DNA of 64,000 bases, taken from the NCBI GenBank assembly GCA_937893675.1, contig CALBGI010000079.1, forward strand, positions 1-64,000. The letters are read 5' to 3'. Position 1 is the first letter of the stretch, and each line of letters opens with the position of its first letter. The position numbers were made by a program, and so were the translations under genes. Source of the stretch: an uncultured Blautia sp. Lineage in GTDB: Bacteria > Bacillota > Clostridia > Lachnospirales > Lachnospiraceae. Below are positions 43,971 through 52,428 of the stretch, piece by piece. The notes below the pieces were generated by a model, which made no database searches, had not been told where the DNA came from, and saw only the letters and a list, made by a program, of their open reading frames with translations.

Positions 43971-45047
43971 TCTCCTCTTTTTTGCATGATTGAGAATCCG
44001 GCAGCCTGTTTCTGTGACCAGGACAATGTCCTCAATTCGGACTCCTCCCATTCCCGGAATATAGATGCCCGGCTCAATGGAAAATGTCATTCCCGCTTTC
44101 ACCACTGCCTTATTTTTGGCTGACACATCCTCGCATTCATGCCCTTCCAGACCAATGGAATGCCCAAGACGATGTGTAAAATATCTTCCAAAGCCCGCCG
44201 TCTCAATGATATCTCTTGCAATTTTATCCAGAGCACAGAACAAAACTCCCGGACGAACCGCCTGTATCGCTGCCTTCTGCGCCTCATATACGACTTCATA
44301 AATCTTTTTCCATTTTTCGTCCGGCTCTCCGAAGAAAAAGGTTCTGGTGATATCTGAACAGTAGTGCCCTTTTCTGCATCCCAGATCCACCAGAACGCCA
44401 TCTCCTTTTCTGAGCACTCTCTCCCCTGGGCTGTGATGTGCGTCTCCTCCATTTTCTCCGAAGGCCACCAGGGGAATCTGACAGGAATCCTTGTCTGCTC
44501 CCAGCTCCTTCAGATATTTTGCGATCTTCTCTCCCAGCTCCAGCTCTGTGATTCCTTCCGCAAGAAATTCCGGAATTTTATCCGCACATGCGTCCGCAAT
44601 GGCCGCAGATTCTTTCATTAACCGAATTTCCGCCTCCGTCTTGATCGCCCGCACCTGCCTGACACAGGCAGAATCGCAGCATATATTCCCTGAAGGAACC
44701 ACGGAAAGAAGCGGAATGAGCCATTTTGCCGGAAACCCTTCATCCACTCCAAGAAGCTCCTGCTCTTTTATCAGATTTTTCAGAAGCGCCAACTCGCTCT
44801 CTCCGTCCTCATACCAGAGAATCCGAAAATTTTCCGGATGCACCAGATGAAACAGGCGATTGCTGATCAGCACCCCCTCTCCTTCTTTTGGAAGATAAAA
44901 TCCCCAGAATCGTTCAAATGGCTCTATCATCTCTCCTGTAAGATAAAAAACAGACATCGGATTGGTGATCAGAAGCTGGTCTATCTTCCGCTCCCTCATG
45001 ACCTGCTGAACATTTCTGCACCGCAGTATCGTTTTTTCCTTATGCAA
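43965..45047 (-). CDS. M24 family metallopeptidase (Xaa-Pro peptidase-like)
   Basis: A 360-residue protein with a creatinase-like N-terminal domain and a pita-bread C-terminal domain. Metal-site residues are visible in VLVDLGCRKGHYCSDITRTF, HRLGHSIGLEGHE, FSIEPGIYI and VRIEDIV. It would remove N-terminal residues before proline, or hydrolyse related amides. It overlaps the GH112 phosphorylase gene by 8 bases, so it is co-expressed with a glycan phosphorylase, which is an unusual pairing. Confidence 0.9.
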   Translation of the reverse strand: MHKEKTILRCRNVQQVMRERKIDQLLITNPMSVFYLTGEMIEPFERFWGFYLPKEGEGVLISNRLFHLVHPENFRILWYEDGESELALLKNLIKEQELLGVDEGFPAKWLIPLLSVVPSGNICCDSACVRQVRAIKTEAEIRLMKESAAIADACADKIPEFLAEGITELELGEKIAKYLKELGADKDSCQIPLVAFGENGGDAHHSPGERVLRKGDGVLVDLGCRKGHYCSDITRTFFFGEPDEKWKKIYEVVYEAQKAAIQAVRPGVLFCALDKIARDIIETAGFGRYFTHRLGHSIGLEGHECEDVSAKNKAVVKAGMTFSIEPGIYIPGMGGVRIEDIVLVTETGCRILNHAKKRRY

Positions 45048-47193
45048 GGTTTCCTACCTCCTGTACCTTTAGTTCTCCCGGCATAAGCGTTTCCGCAAAA
45101 TCCCGGTCGCTCACTTTCACCACAGCCCTCTGCTGGATTTCACTGTTATTGATCCACACAAGCTTGTTGCTTTCCGGAAAATAACTGCATTCTGTCCACA
45201 AATTATCCGGCACCAGACTCTGCTCCTCCACATTTTGGCAGATAAGGCGCAAAAGCAGACGTGTATTCTGTGGATTCGTCTGAAAATCGGACAGATAAAT
45301 TCCTTTTCCTTTTCCGAAAGCATGCTCTGTCAGAAGGGGCTTTCCCTCCTTCTGCATCAGCACATCCACCTCCGGGCTGCACACATAGACACCTTCCGCC
45401 GTTTTCCAGTTACAGCCCTCAAACACACGGGCATCTTCTTTTGTTGCCATTTCCCATAGGCCATGGTTGGCTCGCTTTGCCCCTGCCAGGTCCACACCCA
45501 ACACCTGCGACATTGCAAAGGTATGAAAAGCACCTTCCACTGCTCCCGGATGACGGACACCTATAAAAATACCTCCCTGTTCCGTCCACTGCGTCAAGAT
45601 TTCTACCAGACGGATGTTCTTCCACACTTCACCGCCGCTCCAGGCCGTTCCCATATCTCCGCCGTTGATTATGACCTGATATTCATCGGCTGCTCCGTTC
45701 AATACCTCCTCAAAGGAAAGGAATTTCACATCCAGCGGCATTCCCGCCAGGCTTTCATTGACATGGATCAGCGGATGACTGTCGGATTCATGAAAATGTC
45801 CGGAAAGCGTCCAGGGACGCAGATTTCCCCAACTGTGAAGAACCCCTACCTTCACAGGCAGAGTCTGCGGCCTGCCCTCCTCATGCAGTGCTCTCAAAAT
45901 GCGGTGCTCCCTGGCGACCTGCTCTATATAGTCTGTAAAATCCGGAAAGCTTTCCGTAAGGTGCAGATATCCGCCAAGTCCGATCCGGTCAATTTTGCAC
46001 CGCAGCAGCGCCCTGCGGACCTGGTGCCAATATCTTTTGGCATCTGCTGCAGGATCGCCGCCCTCCATAAAGGTGGGTTTTCCTCCCAGTCCAACCGGAA
46101 ACAGGTACGGATGAAGCCGGATTTCATGGACCTTTGTGGGCACATCTGCACACATTCTGGCCTCATATGCAGAAAACACACATTTGATCATTCCGTCAAA
46201 TCCCATGGAGGCAAACTCCGGTCCATAGGGCTCTGCCCCCACCCAGCTGTCATCGTAAAACAGATATGCCTCTTTTTTATACTGATGAACAAGATCCACC
46301 AGTTTTTTGGCAAATCCGGTTACAAAATGATGGATAAACCGCATCCAGTCTCTCTTTTTATCATCCGGCGGCATATGTGTCACATGCCGGTCTCCCTGAT
46401 TGATAAAGTCTTCCAGCGTCAATGCGTAGCCATATTCCTGTTCAAATTCTTCCAGCGCTCTGGGACTCACCGTAAAATCATAGGAACCCCAGTCTGTGAA
46501 CAGATTCCGGTTCCTGCTGTCCTCCCCCCAAATCCAGACAAAATTATAGAACAGGGATGTAAAACGTACCACCGTAGTTGCCGGATGCTCTTCGCACCAT
46601 TGCTTCAGCCACCGGATCAGATATTCCTGCACCTCAGGATAGCGTGGGTCAAGCTGCATCAGGTGCTCCTGCTTCCAGTGATTCGTGACATGATTGTACA
46701 TGGAAATTTCTTCCCACACACGCCACGCAAAAAAGTTCACCGTATATTCATGCCACAGCTGCGCGTTTTTTACAGTCACTTTTCCGGAACCGTCATAGCT
46801 CCAGTTTTCTTTTGCAACCATCGTCCCCGCTGTTCTGTCATAAACCTGCCAGTATTTCTGAGAATCCGGGCTTTCGTTGACCTCAAACTGTTCCCGAAAA
46901 TACCCCTTCAGCAGATCGATGCAAATCTGTTCCGAGCGGGCAGGCACCGGCTCTGACATCAGAACCGTCTGCTGGAGACAGTCCCTGTGCTCCCGTGCCC
47001 AGGCATTGTGATCTCTGATAATACAGATGGTGGAATAAATTCCGTAGCCGGCATTCAGAATATCCTCCGAAAGCTGGGTTCCATCGCTGTCACGAATGAC
47101 ATCTGCTCCCCACTTCTCTGCAAGCTGCAATGTCAGCTTCTCGTACCCTGCTTCTCCCGGAAGGGTAAACCCGCCTCTTTTCTCTGCTTCCAT
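45040..47193 (-). CDS. GH112 galactoside phosphorylase
   Basis: A 717-residue enzyme of glycoside hydrolase family 112. The opening GGFTLPGEAGYEKLTLQLAEKWGADVIRDSDGTQL and the segment FYDDSWVGAEPYGPEF, with probable acid Asp315 (cf. GDHWIGTEP in the lacto-N-biose enzyme), are diagnostic. The family phosphorolyses beta-galactosyl-N-acetylhexosamines or galactosyl-beta-1,4-L-rhamnose to galactose 1-phosphate plus the acceptor sugar. Which one is not evident; rhamnose genes in the window favour the second. There is no signal peptide, so it acts in the cytoplasm after uptake. It has AGAGGT upstream and diverges from an AraC gene. Confidence 0.88.
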   Translation of the reverse strand: MEAEKRGGFTLPGEAGYEKLTLQLAEKWGADVIRDSDGTQLSEDILNAGYGIYSTICIIRDHNAWAREHRDCLQQTVLMSEPVPARSEQICIDLLKGYFREQFEVNESPDSQKYWQVYDRTAGTMVAKENWSYDGSGKVTVKNAQLWHEYTVNFFAWRVWEEISMYNHVTNHWKQEHLMQLDPRYPEVQEYLIRWLKQWCEEHPATTVVRFTSLFYNFVWIWGEDSRNRNLFTDWGSYDFTVSPRALEEFEQEYGYALTLEDFINQGDRHVTHMPPDDKKRDWMRFIHHFVTGFAKKLVDLVHQYKKEAYLFYDDSWVGAEPYGPEFASMGFDGMIKCVFSAYEARMCADVPTKVHEIRLHPYLFPVGLGGKPTFMEGGDPAADAKRYWHQVRRALLRCKIDRIGLGGYLHLTESFPDFTDYIEQVAREHRILRALHEEGRPQTLPVKVGVLHSWGNLRPWTLSGHFHESDSHPLIHVNESLAGMPLDVKFLSFEEVLNGAADEYQVIINGGDMGTAWSGGEVWKNIRLVEILTQWTEQGGIFIGVRHPGAVEGAFHTFAMSQVLGVDLAGAKRANHGLWEMATKEDARVFEGCNWKTAEGVYVCSPEVDVLMQKEGKPLLTEHAFGKGKGIYLSDFQTNPQNTRLLLRLICQNVEEQSLVPDNLWTECSYFPESNKLVWINNSEIQQRAVVKVSDRDFAETLMPGELKVQEVGNLA

Positions 47194-47243
47194 ATTTTTT
47201 ACCTCTTTTCTTTTTTCAGCTGTTTTCCATATGCATTTTGTGC

Positions 47244-47249
47244 TATAAT
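47244..47249 (+). promoter_or_regulatory. -10 element of the AraC gene at 47296
   Basis: TATAAT about 47 bases before the start; the -35 at 17 bases upstream is poor. Confidence 0.4.
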
Positions 47250-47295
47250 AATTTGAAAATTTTTCTGTTCATTCGTATCAGGAGATGTATATTGT

Positions 47296-48228
47296 ATGAT
47301 CGAATTTCATAACCAATTTGTGGATTTAGAATACCGAGAGTATCCTTTAAATGAAAAATTCCCCATCTATGCCTTGCTAAATGGAGAATTTCTGCCTCCT
47401 CCCACCCCGCTTGCGGAACTTACGTTTCTGCATTTTCATAATTGTGTAGAAATCGGGCGGGTTTACGAAGGCTCTTATCAATTTTATGTGGAAGATACCT
47501 GCTTTACGCTGAACAAGGGAGATGTATTTCTTTTGTCGCCTTACACCATGCACATCTCTCTCCCGGATACTGCCGACAGTGTCTGCGAATATTTATATCT
47601 GCTTCCGGAAATCCTTCTCAAAGATTTTTTTCCGGAGCGCATTCCGGATGTTCTTCTGCCGTATCAGTTCCAGAATTTTCCTATTCTGTTTTCCTCTGCA
47701 GAGCATCCCTGCGTCTGTGACATTACTGCTGAAATTTTATCTGTGCTCAGGAACAAGGCTGTAAATTACGACATTGCCGTAAAAGGGCTGACCATGTCCC
47801 TGATGTCCGAGCTCAGCCACAGCCTCCCGGAGCACCCCTTGCGAAATGCAGGCAACAAAGTTCTTCCATTTCTCACGCCCGCATTCCGTTATATCAATCA
47901 GCATTATGATGCGCATTTGTCCATTGATGAGCTTGCGCAAATGTGCCATTGCAGCACCAGCTATTTTCAGAAGCTGTTCAAGCAGTCCACCGGAACTTCG
48001 CCCACTTCCTATATTCAAAGAGTCCGGCTTTCCAAAGCCTGCGATCTTCTGCACAGCACCGAGGACAGTATTCTCGCTATTGCGCTCTCTGTGGGCTTCC
48101 AGTCTGTTTCAAACTTTAACCGGCAGTTCCAGAACCTATATCATCAGACGCCGCGGCAGTGGAGAAATACCCGGCGAAGTGTTCAGAAAAAGAATCTTCG
48201 CCATTCGGTATTTCCTATTCAGCCATGA
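47296..48228 (+). CDS. AraC family regulator of the GH112 locus
   Basis: A 310-residue regulator with an N-terminal cupin (LTFLHFHNCVEIGRVYEGSY, LNKGDVFLLSPYTMH) and a C-terminal AraC domain (LSIDELAQMCHCSTSYFQKLFKQSTG and ILAIALSVGFQSVSNFNRQFQNLY). ATG 47296 follows AGGAGA at 10 bases. It diverges from the GH112 phosphorylase and converges on the MalG-type permease, so it is the local sugar-responsive regulator. Confidence 0.93.
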   Translation: MIEFHNQFVDLEYREYPLNEKFPIYALLNGEFLPPPTPLAELTFLHFHNCVEIGRVYEGSYQFYVEDTCFTLNKGDVFLLSPYTMHISLPDTADSVCEYLYLLPEILLKDFFPERIPDVLLPYQFQNFPILFSSAEHPCVCDITAEILSVLRNKAVNYDIAVKGLTMSLMSELSHSLPEHPLRNAGNKVLPFLTPAFRYINQHYDAHLSIDELAQMCHCSTSYFQKLFKQSTGTSPTSYIQRVRLSKACDLLHSTEDSILAIALSVGFQSVSNFNRQFQNLYHQTPRQWRNTRRSVQKKNLRHSVFPIQP

Positions 48229-48243
48229 TGCACCGCGTTCCGG

Positions 48244-49083
48244 TCATCCCTTGATTCCGCCGGCTGTAACCATGCCCTTGATAATCTGCTTCTGCGCAAG
48301 TATGTACACCAGCACCACCGGTATCAACGCCATCAGCGTACCTGCCATCAGCAAGGCAAACGAAGTGCTGTGCTCAGCTTGAAAATATTTCAGTCCCAGC
48401 TGCAGTGTACGCAGGTTATCCGAATTCAGGAAGATCAACGGAGCCAGATAATCATTCCAGGTTCCCATAAAGGTGAAGATCACAAGTGTCATCAAGCCGG
48501 GCTTTGCCATGGGCACAATGATATTGAAACAAATCCTCAGATCAGAGCACCCGTCAATTTTCGCTGCCTCAGAATATTCGATGGGAATTCCAAGAAAATA
48601 CTGCCGTAGCAAAAATACACCGAACGGGGTAAAGCATTGCGTCAGTATCAACGACAAATGCGTGTCTGCCAGGCCCAGTCTGGTGATCACCATAAACTGC
48701 GGTATCATGATGACCTGCCACGGCACCATCAATGTTGCAAGATACAAAAGAAACAGCTTCTCTCTTCCTCTGAAGCGCAGCTTTGAAAAGGCATACGCCG
48801 CAAGCGTACTGGTAAGCAGCGTCAGCGCTGTTATGATGACAGAGAGCTTGATGGAATTCCAGTAATAGGTAAGATATGGAATCTTCTCAAACACATCGCT
48901 GAAATTTTCCCACCGGATTTCTCTGGGGATCCATTCAATCGGGAAGCGGAAAACATCCTGTTCAAATTTGAATGCCGTAGACGTCATCCACAGAAACGGG
49001 AGCACGGTAACAGCCGCAAATATAATGAATACCAGATAAATGATTCCGTTAGAGCCTATCTTTTTCATATTCAGTTTCTTCAT
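48244..49083 (-). CDS. MalG-type carbohydrate ABC permease
   Basis: A 279-residue CUT1 permease with six hydrophobic segments and the EAA coupling loop EYSEAAKIDGCSDLRICFNIIVPMAKPG near residue 180. It follows the MalF-type permease by 15 bases. It should form the channel with that gene for an oligosaccharide. No ATPase lies nearby, so a shared MsmK-type ATPase elsewhere is needed. Confidence 0.94.
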   Translation of the reverse strand: MKKLNMKKIGSNGIIYLVFIIFAAVTVLPFLWMTSTAFKFEQDVFRFPIEWIPREIRWENFSDVFEKIPYLTYYWNSIKLSVIITALTLLTSTLAAYAFSKLRFRGREKLFLLYLATLMVPWQVIMIPQFMVITRLGLADTHLSLILTQCFTPFGVFLLRQYFLGIPIEYSEAAKIDGCSDLRICFNIIVPMAKPGLMTLVIFTFMGTWNDYLAPLIFLNSDNLRTLQLGLKYFQAEHSTSFALLMAGTLMALIPVVLVYILAQKQIIKGMVTAGGIKG

Positions 49084-49098
49084 TTTTCCGCCTCCTTT

Positions 49099-49992
49099 CT
49101 AATAATTTACCCATTTTTTCTGCCCTCTGAACTGTATCAGTGTAATCACAAAGACGATCAGGAACAGAACCACTGCGTAAGCAGATGCATAGCCAAAGTC
49201 ATAATTACGGAATGCCTCCTGGTAAATGCGGTAAACCAGCACATTCGATGACCGTCCCGGTCCTCCGTCCGTCATGATATTTACCAGATCAAATACCTTG
49301 AAGGAATTTATCAGACACATGACTGTACACAGGAACGTTGTAGGCGAAAGCATGGGCAGCGTGATGTATTTGAATTTTTTCCACATATTCGCCCCATCCA
49401 GAGATGCTGCTTCGTACAAATCCTCCGGAATCCCCTGCAGACCTGCGATAAACAAAACCATGTAATAGCCAAAATTTTTTATTACCGATACGATCACAAT
49501 CGTCGTCATAGACCATGCCGTGGAGGTGAGCCACCGAGGCGGATCCACCGCGCCAAGCCATTCCAATACACCGTTTACCGGACCTTCTCCGCGAAACAGC
49601 GCCATAAAAATAATACCGAAAGCCACACTGGAAGTCAGCTGCGGAAAGAAAAAGATTGTTTTGAAAATTTCGCTTCCCTTCAGCTTCTGCTGCAGCAAAA
49701 CTGCCAGCGCCAGTGCAATGATCAATGTAAGGGACACACTGAGCACCGTATAATAAATATTATTCTTCAGAGCGGTATAAAAATAGTCGTCCTGAAACAG
49801 GCGGGTAAAATTTTTAAGGCCGGTAAATTCCATCTGTCCAAATCCGTCATAGTTGGTAAGAGACAGCACCAGTCCCACAACCACCGGAAGAAAGGTAAAA
49901 ACCAAAAATCCCAACAGATTGGGGAGCAAAAATCCAAACGCGATCCAGCCCTCTCGCCGGGCGGCCTTTGATGGTTTCTGCTTCGTTCTCAT
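49099..49992 (-). CDS. MalF-type carbohydrate ABC permease
   Basis: A 297-residue CUT1 permease with six hydrophobic segments and the EAA loop DLYEAASLDGANMWKKFKYITLPMLSP near residue 195. It precedes the MalG-type gene. A GC-rich terminator-like hairpin lies between it and the binding-protein gene, which would lower its expression relative to the binding protein. Confidence 0.94.
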   Translation of the reverse strand: MRTKQKPSKAARREGWIAFGFLLPNLLGFLVFTFLPVVVGLVLSLTNYDGFGQMEFTGLKNFTRLFQDDYFYTALKNNIYYTVLSVSLTLIIALALAVLLQQKLKGSEIFKTIFFFPQLTSSVAFGIIFMALFRGEGPVNGVLEWLGAVDPPRWLTSTAWSMTTIVIVSVIKNFGYYMVLFIAGLQGIPEDLYEAASLDGANMWKKFKYITLPMLSPTTFLCTVMCLINSFKVFDLVNIMTDGGPGRSSNVLVYRIYQEAFRNYDFGYASAYAVVLFLIVFVITLIQFRGQKKWVNY

Positions 49993-50006
49993 ATACAGTA
50001 CCTCCT

Positions 50007-50038
50007 TAAAAACAGGGCGGCAGCTTCCGCTGCCGTCC
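50007..50038 (-). terminator. Intra-operon terminator/attenuator after the binding-protein gene
   Basis: Arms of 10 bases (GGACGGCAGC and GCTGCCGCCC on the minus strand) close a GGAA tetraloop and are followed by TGTTTTT. It sits 14 bases past the binding-protein stop, and the permease genes follow. Confidence 0.7.
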
Positions 50039-50051
50039 TCTTCTTTGTTTA

Positions 50052-51296
50052 TTACCCGATGACCTCAGCTCGTCTCTCTTCAAAGTTTTTCATCGTAGTA
50101 TCCAAATCCTGTTCGCCAATCATATACAGCTCCATCTCTTCTGTCAGAATGGTTTCCACTGCTGTGTAATTGGGATCGTATTTCTGTTCGATCGCATTGT
50201 TCTCAGAGAACACGATCTTGGAAAGAGTGTCATCTGCCTGATCCACTGCCTCCAGGTAGGTTGCTTTTACATCATCGTCACTGTAGGCAGTCAGCGTTCC
50301 GGTTTCTGCGATAATGTTCGCGCCTTCATAGGTGCAGGCAAATTTGATAAAATCATACGCTTCTTCCGGATGCTTGGATGTCTTGGATACGGAAAGGAAA
50401 TTCATTCCGCAGGGAGCTGTGTAATCTTCTGCACCTTCCGGAATCGGCATCGGCATTACACGATATTTGAAAGGCATTTCTCCGCTCTCATATTTCTGGT
50501 TATAAGAAGTTACACCCCAGGTTCCGTTCATAAACATTGCCACTTTTTCAGCCGGAGCTGTTGTAAACATGGAGCCTGCATTCTGTCCCATTTCCAGCTT
50601 TTCTTCAAAAGGCACATGACTTCCATCTTCGTGAAGCTGCTTCCAGAGTTCCAGATTCTCGCGGATCACGGTAGTGTCCTCATCCATGACACTGCCGCCA
50701 AGCTGCTGCATCAGAACATAATTGTCCATGCCAACCAGTCCGCCGTAGGTCTCGCCATCGGTAAGCTCCTTGGCAAGCTCACGATATTCATCCCAGGTCA
50801 GCTGCTCTGTCGGAATCTCCACTCCTGCTTTTTTGAACAATTCTTCATTGACGAACAAGAGCCATACAGACTGGCGGTAAGGAAGACCAAAAATTCCGTT
50901 CTGGTTGCTCTGCTCAAATACTTTTCCATAAACAGAGGTGTCCAGGCCGTCTGCTTCCACATAATCGGTCAGTTCCTGCAAAACCTTTTTGTCCTGATAT
51001 TCCCCGTAAAAGCTGACACCGTTTACACCCAGAATATCGAATTCTACGCCGCTTGAAAAAGATGCCAGGATCTTTTCCGCATACTCTGTGGGAGCAAAGT
51101 ATTCCACCTTGACTTCCGCCACATCGCTCTGTGCATTGTAGGCTTCTACCAACGGATCCAGATAAGCCTGCTCATCGCTCCAATCATAAAATGTCAGCTG
51201 TACTTTATCATCCGCTTTTACTGTAGATGTAAATCCAACGGTTCCAAATACCATTGCGCCGGTCAGTAATAATGCCATTAATTTTTTTGCTTTCAT
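50052..51296 (-). CDS. Extracellular oligosaccharide-binding protein (CUT1)
   Basis: A 414-residue MalE/UgpB-type binding protein with an N-terminal signal (residues 1-28, cleavage after VKA) and typical features such as LTFYDWSDEQAYLDPLVEAYN, GLPYRQSVWLLFVNEELFKKAGV, TWDEYRELAKELT and MNGTWGVTSYNQKY. There is no lipobox Cys. GGGAGA precedes the ATG. It is followed by the MalFG-type permeases. A galactoside oligomer is the probable ligand given GH112, but this is inference. Confidence 0.93.
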   Translation of the reverse strand: MKAKKLMALLLTGAMVFGTVGFTSTVKADDKVQLTFYDWSDEQAYLDPLVEAYNAQSDVAEVKVEYFAPTEYAEKILASFSSGVEFDILGVNGVSFYGEYQDKKVLQELTDYVEADGLDTSVYGKVFEQSNQNGIFGLPYRQSVWLLFVNEELFKKAGVEIPTEQLTWDEYRELAKELTDGETYGGLVGMDNYVLMQQLGGSVMDEDTTVIRENLELWKQLHEDGSHVPFEEKLEMGQNAGSMFTTAPAEKVAMFMNGTWGVTSYNQKYESGEMPFKYRVMPMPIPEGAEDYTAPCGMNFLSVSKTSKHPEEAYDFIKFACTYEGANIIAETGTLTAYSDDDVKATYLEAVDQADDTLSKIVFSENNAIEQKYDPNYTAVETILTEEMELYMIGEQDLDTTMKNFEERRAEVIG

Positions 51297-51317
51297 GCTA
51301 TATTCTCCCTTTCCATC

Positions 51318-52328
51318 TTATTTTACCTGACTATTATCCGCACTATTCAGAATATTGTCAATACTTTTTAATTCTTCTTCCGTAAATTGACAATTTTCCA
51401 GAGTTTTCACATTATCTTCAATCTGCTGCGGACGGCTGGCTCCCAGAATAACAGAGGTCAGCCTGCCTGCTTCCAGCGCCCAGGCCAGCGCCATCTGCGC
51501 CATTGTCTGATTCCTTCCCTCCGCAATCTCGCAGAGCTTTTTCACTTTTCGATTATTTTCTTCCCGCAGCTCGTCTCTGTTGAAATACATGCTTCCTCCG
51601 GCTGCTCTGGAATCTTTCGGAATTCCGTTCACATATTTTCCCGTGAGAACACCCTGCTCCAGCGGACAAAATGCGATCGCGCCGATTCCCTGCTGTTCCA
51701 GTACCGGGAAGAGCTTTTCATTCTCGCGGTGCAGCATGGAATAGCGATGCTGATGAATGATACAGGGTGTGCCCAGATTTTTCAGGATCTCGGATGCGCG
51801 CGCAAGCTCATCCGGCTCATAATTGGAAAGTCCTATGTACAGCACCTTTCCCTGCTTTACCATCAAAGACAGAGTCTCCATGGTCTCCTCCAGCGGCGTC
51901 TCTCTGTCCGGTCTGTGATGATAAAAAATATCCACATAATCCAGTCCCAAACGTTTCAGGCTCTGGTCAAGAGACGCTACCATGTGCTTTCTGGATCCAA
52001 AATCCCCATAAGGCCCCGGATAAGTATCATATCCCGCTTTTGTGGAAATCAAAAGCTCATCCCTGTACTCCTTCAAGTCTTCCCGGAGAATTTTTCCCAG
52101 GATTTCCTCCGATGCCCCGTAGGGAGGCCCATAGCAGTCCGCCACGTCCAAATTTGTAATCCCCAGATCAAACCCTTTCAGCACAATTTCGCGTGCATTT
52201 TCATAGTTGCTGCTTCGGCTGAAATTATGCCACAATCCCAATGACATTGCAGGCAGTTTCAAGCCGCTTTTTCCGGCTCTGCGATACTGCATAGTGTCAT
52301 ACCGCTTTTCACTTGCCTGATACCCCAT
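51318..52328 (-). CDS. Aldo/keto reductase, YghZ/Kv-beta-like
   Basis: A 336-residue NADPH-dependent reductase. The catalytic tetrad regions are NLDVADCYGPPYG (Asp and Tyr), ISTKAGY (Lys) and IFYHHRPDRETP (His). The cofactor site is VILGASRPQQIEDNVKTLE. The layout fits the YghZ (L-glyceraldehyde-3-phosphate reductase) branch. It lies 21 bases before the binding-protein gene and may be its first operon partner. The physiological substrate is unknown. Confidence 0.9.
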   Translation of the reverse strand: MGYQASEKRYDTMQYRRAGKSGLKLPAMSLGLWHNFSRSSNYENAREIVLKGFDLGITNLDVADCYGPPYGASEEILGKILREDLKEYRDELLISTKAGYDTYPGPYGDFGSRKHMVASLDQSLKRLGLDYVDIFYHHRPDRETPLEETMETLSLMVKQGKVLYIGLSNYEPDELARASEILKNLGTPCIIHQHRYSMLHRENEKLFPVLEQQGIGAIAFCPLEQGVLTGKYVNGIPKDSRAAGGSMYFNRDELREENNRKVKKLCEIAEGRNQTMAQMALAWALEAGRLTSVILGASRPQQIEDNVKTLENCQFTEEELKSIDNILNSADNSQVK

Positions 52329-52428
52329 GTGTTTCCCTCCTTATTTCTTTGTTGTTAGTATGAGTATAACATTCTGTCTTTTCTATTTCCTATTCATTTA
52401 TCCTCTATACTGTGCAAAAACGACTTTC

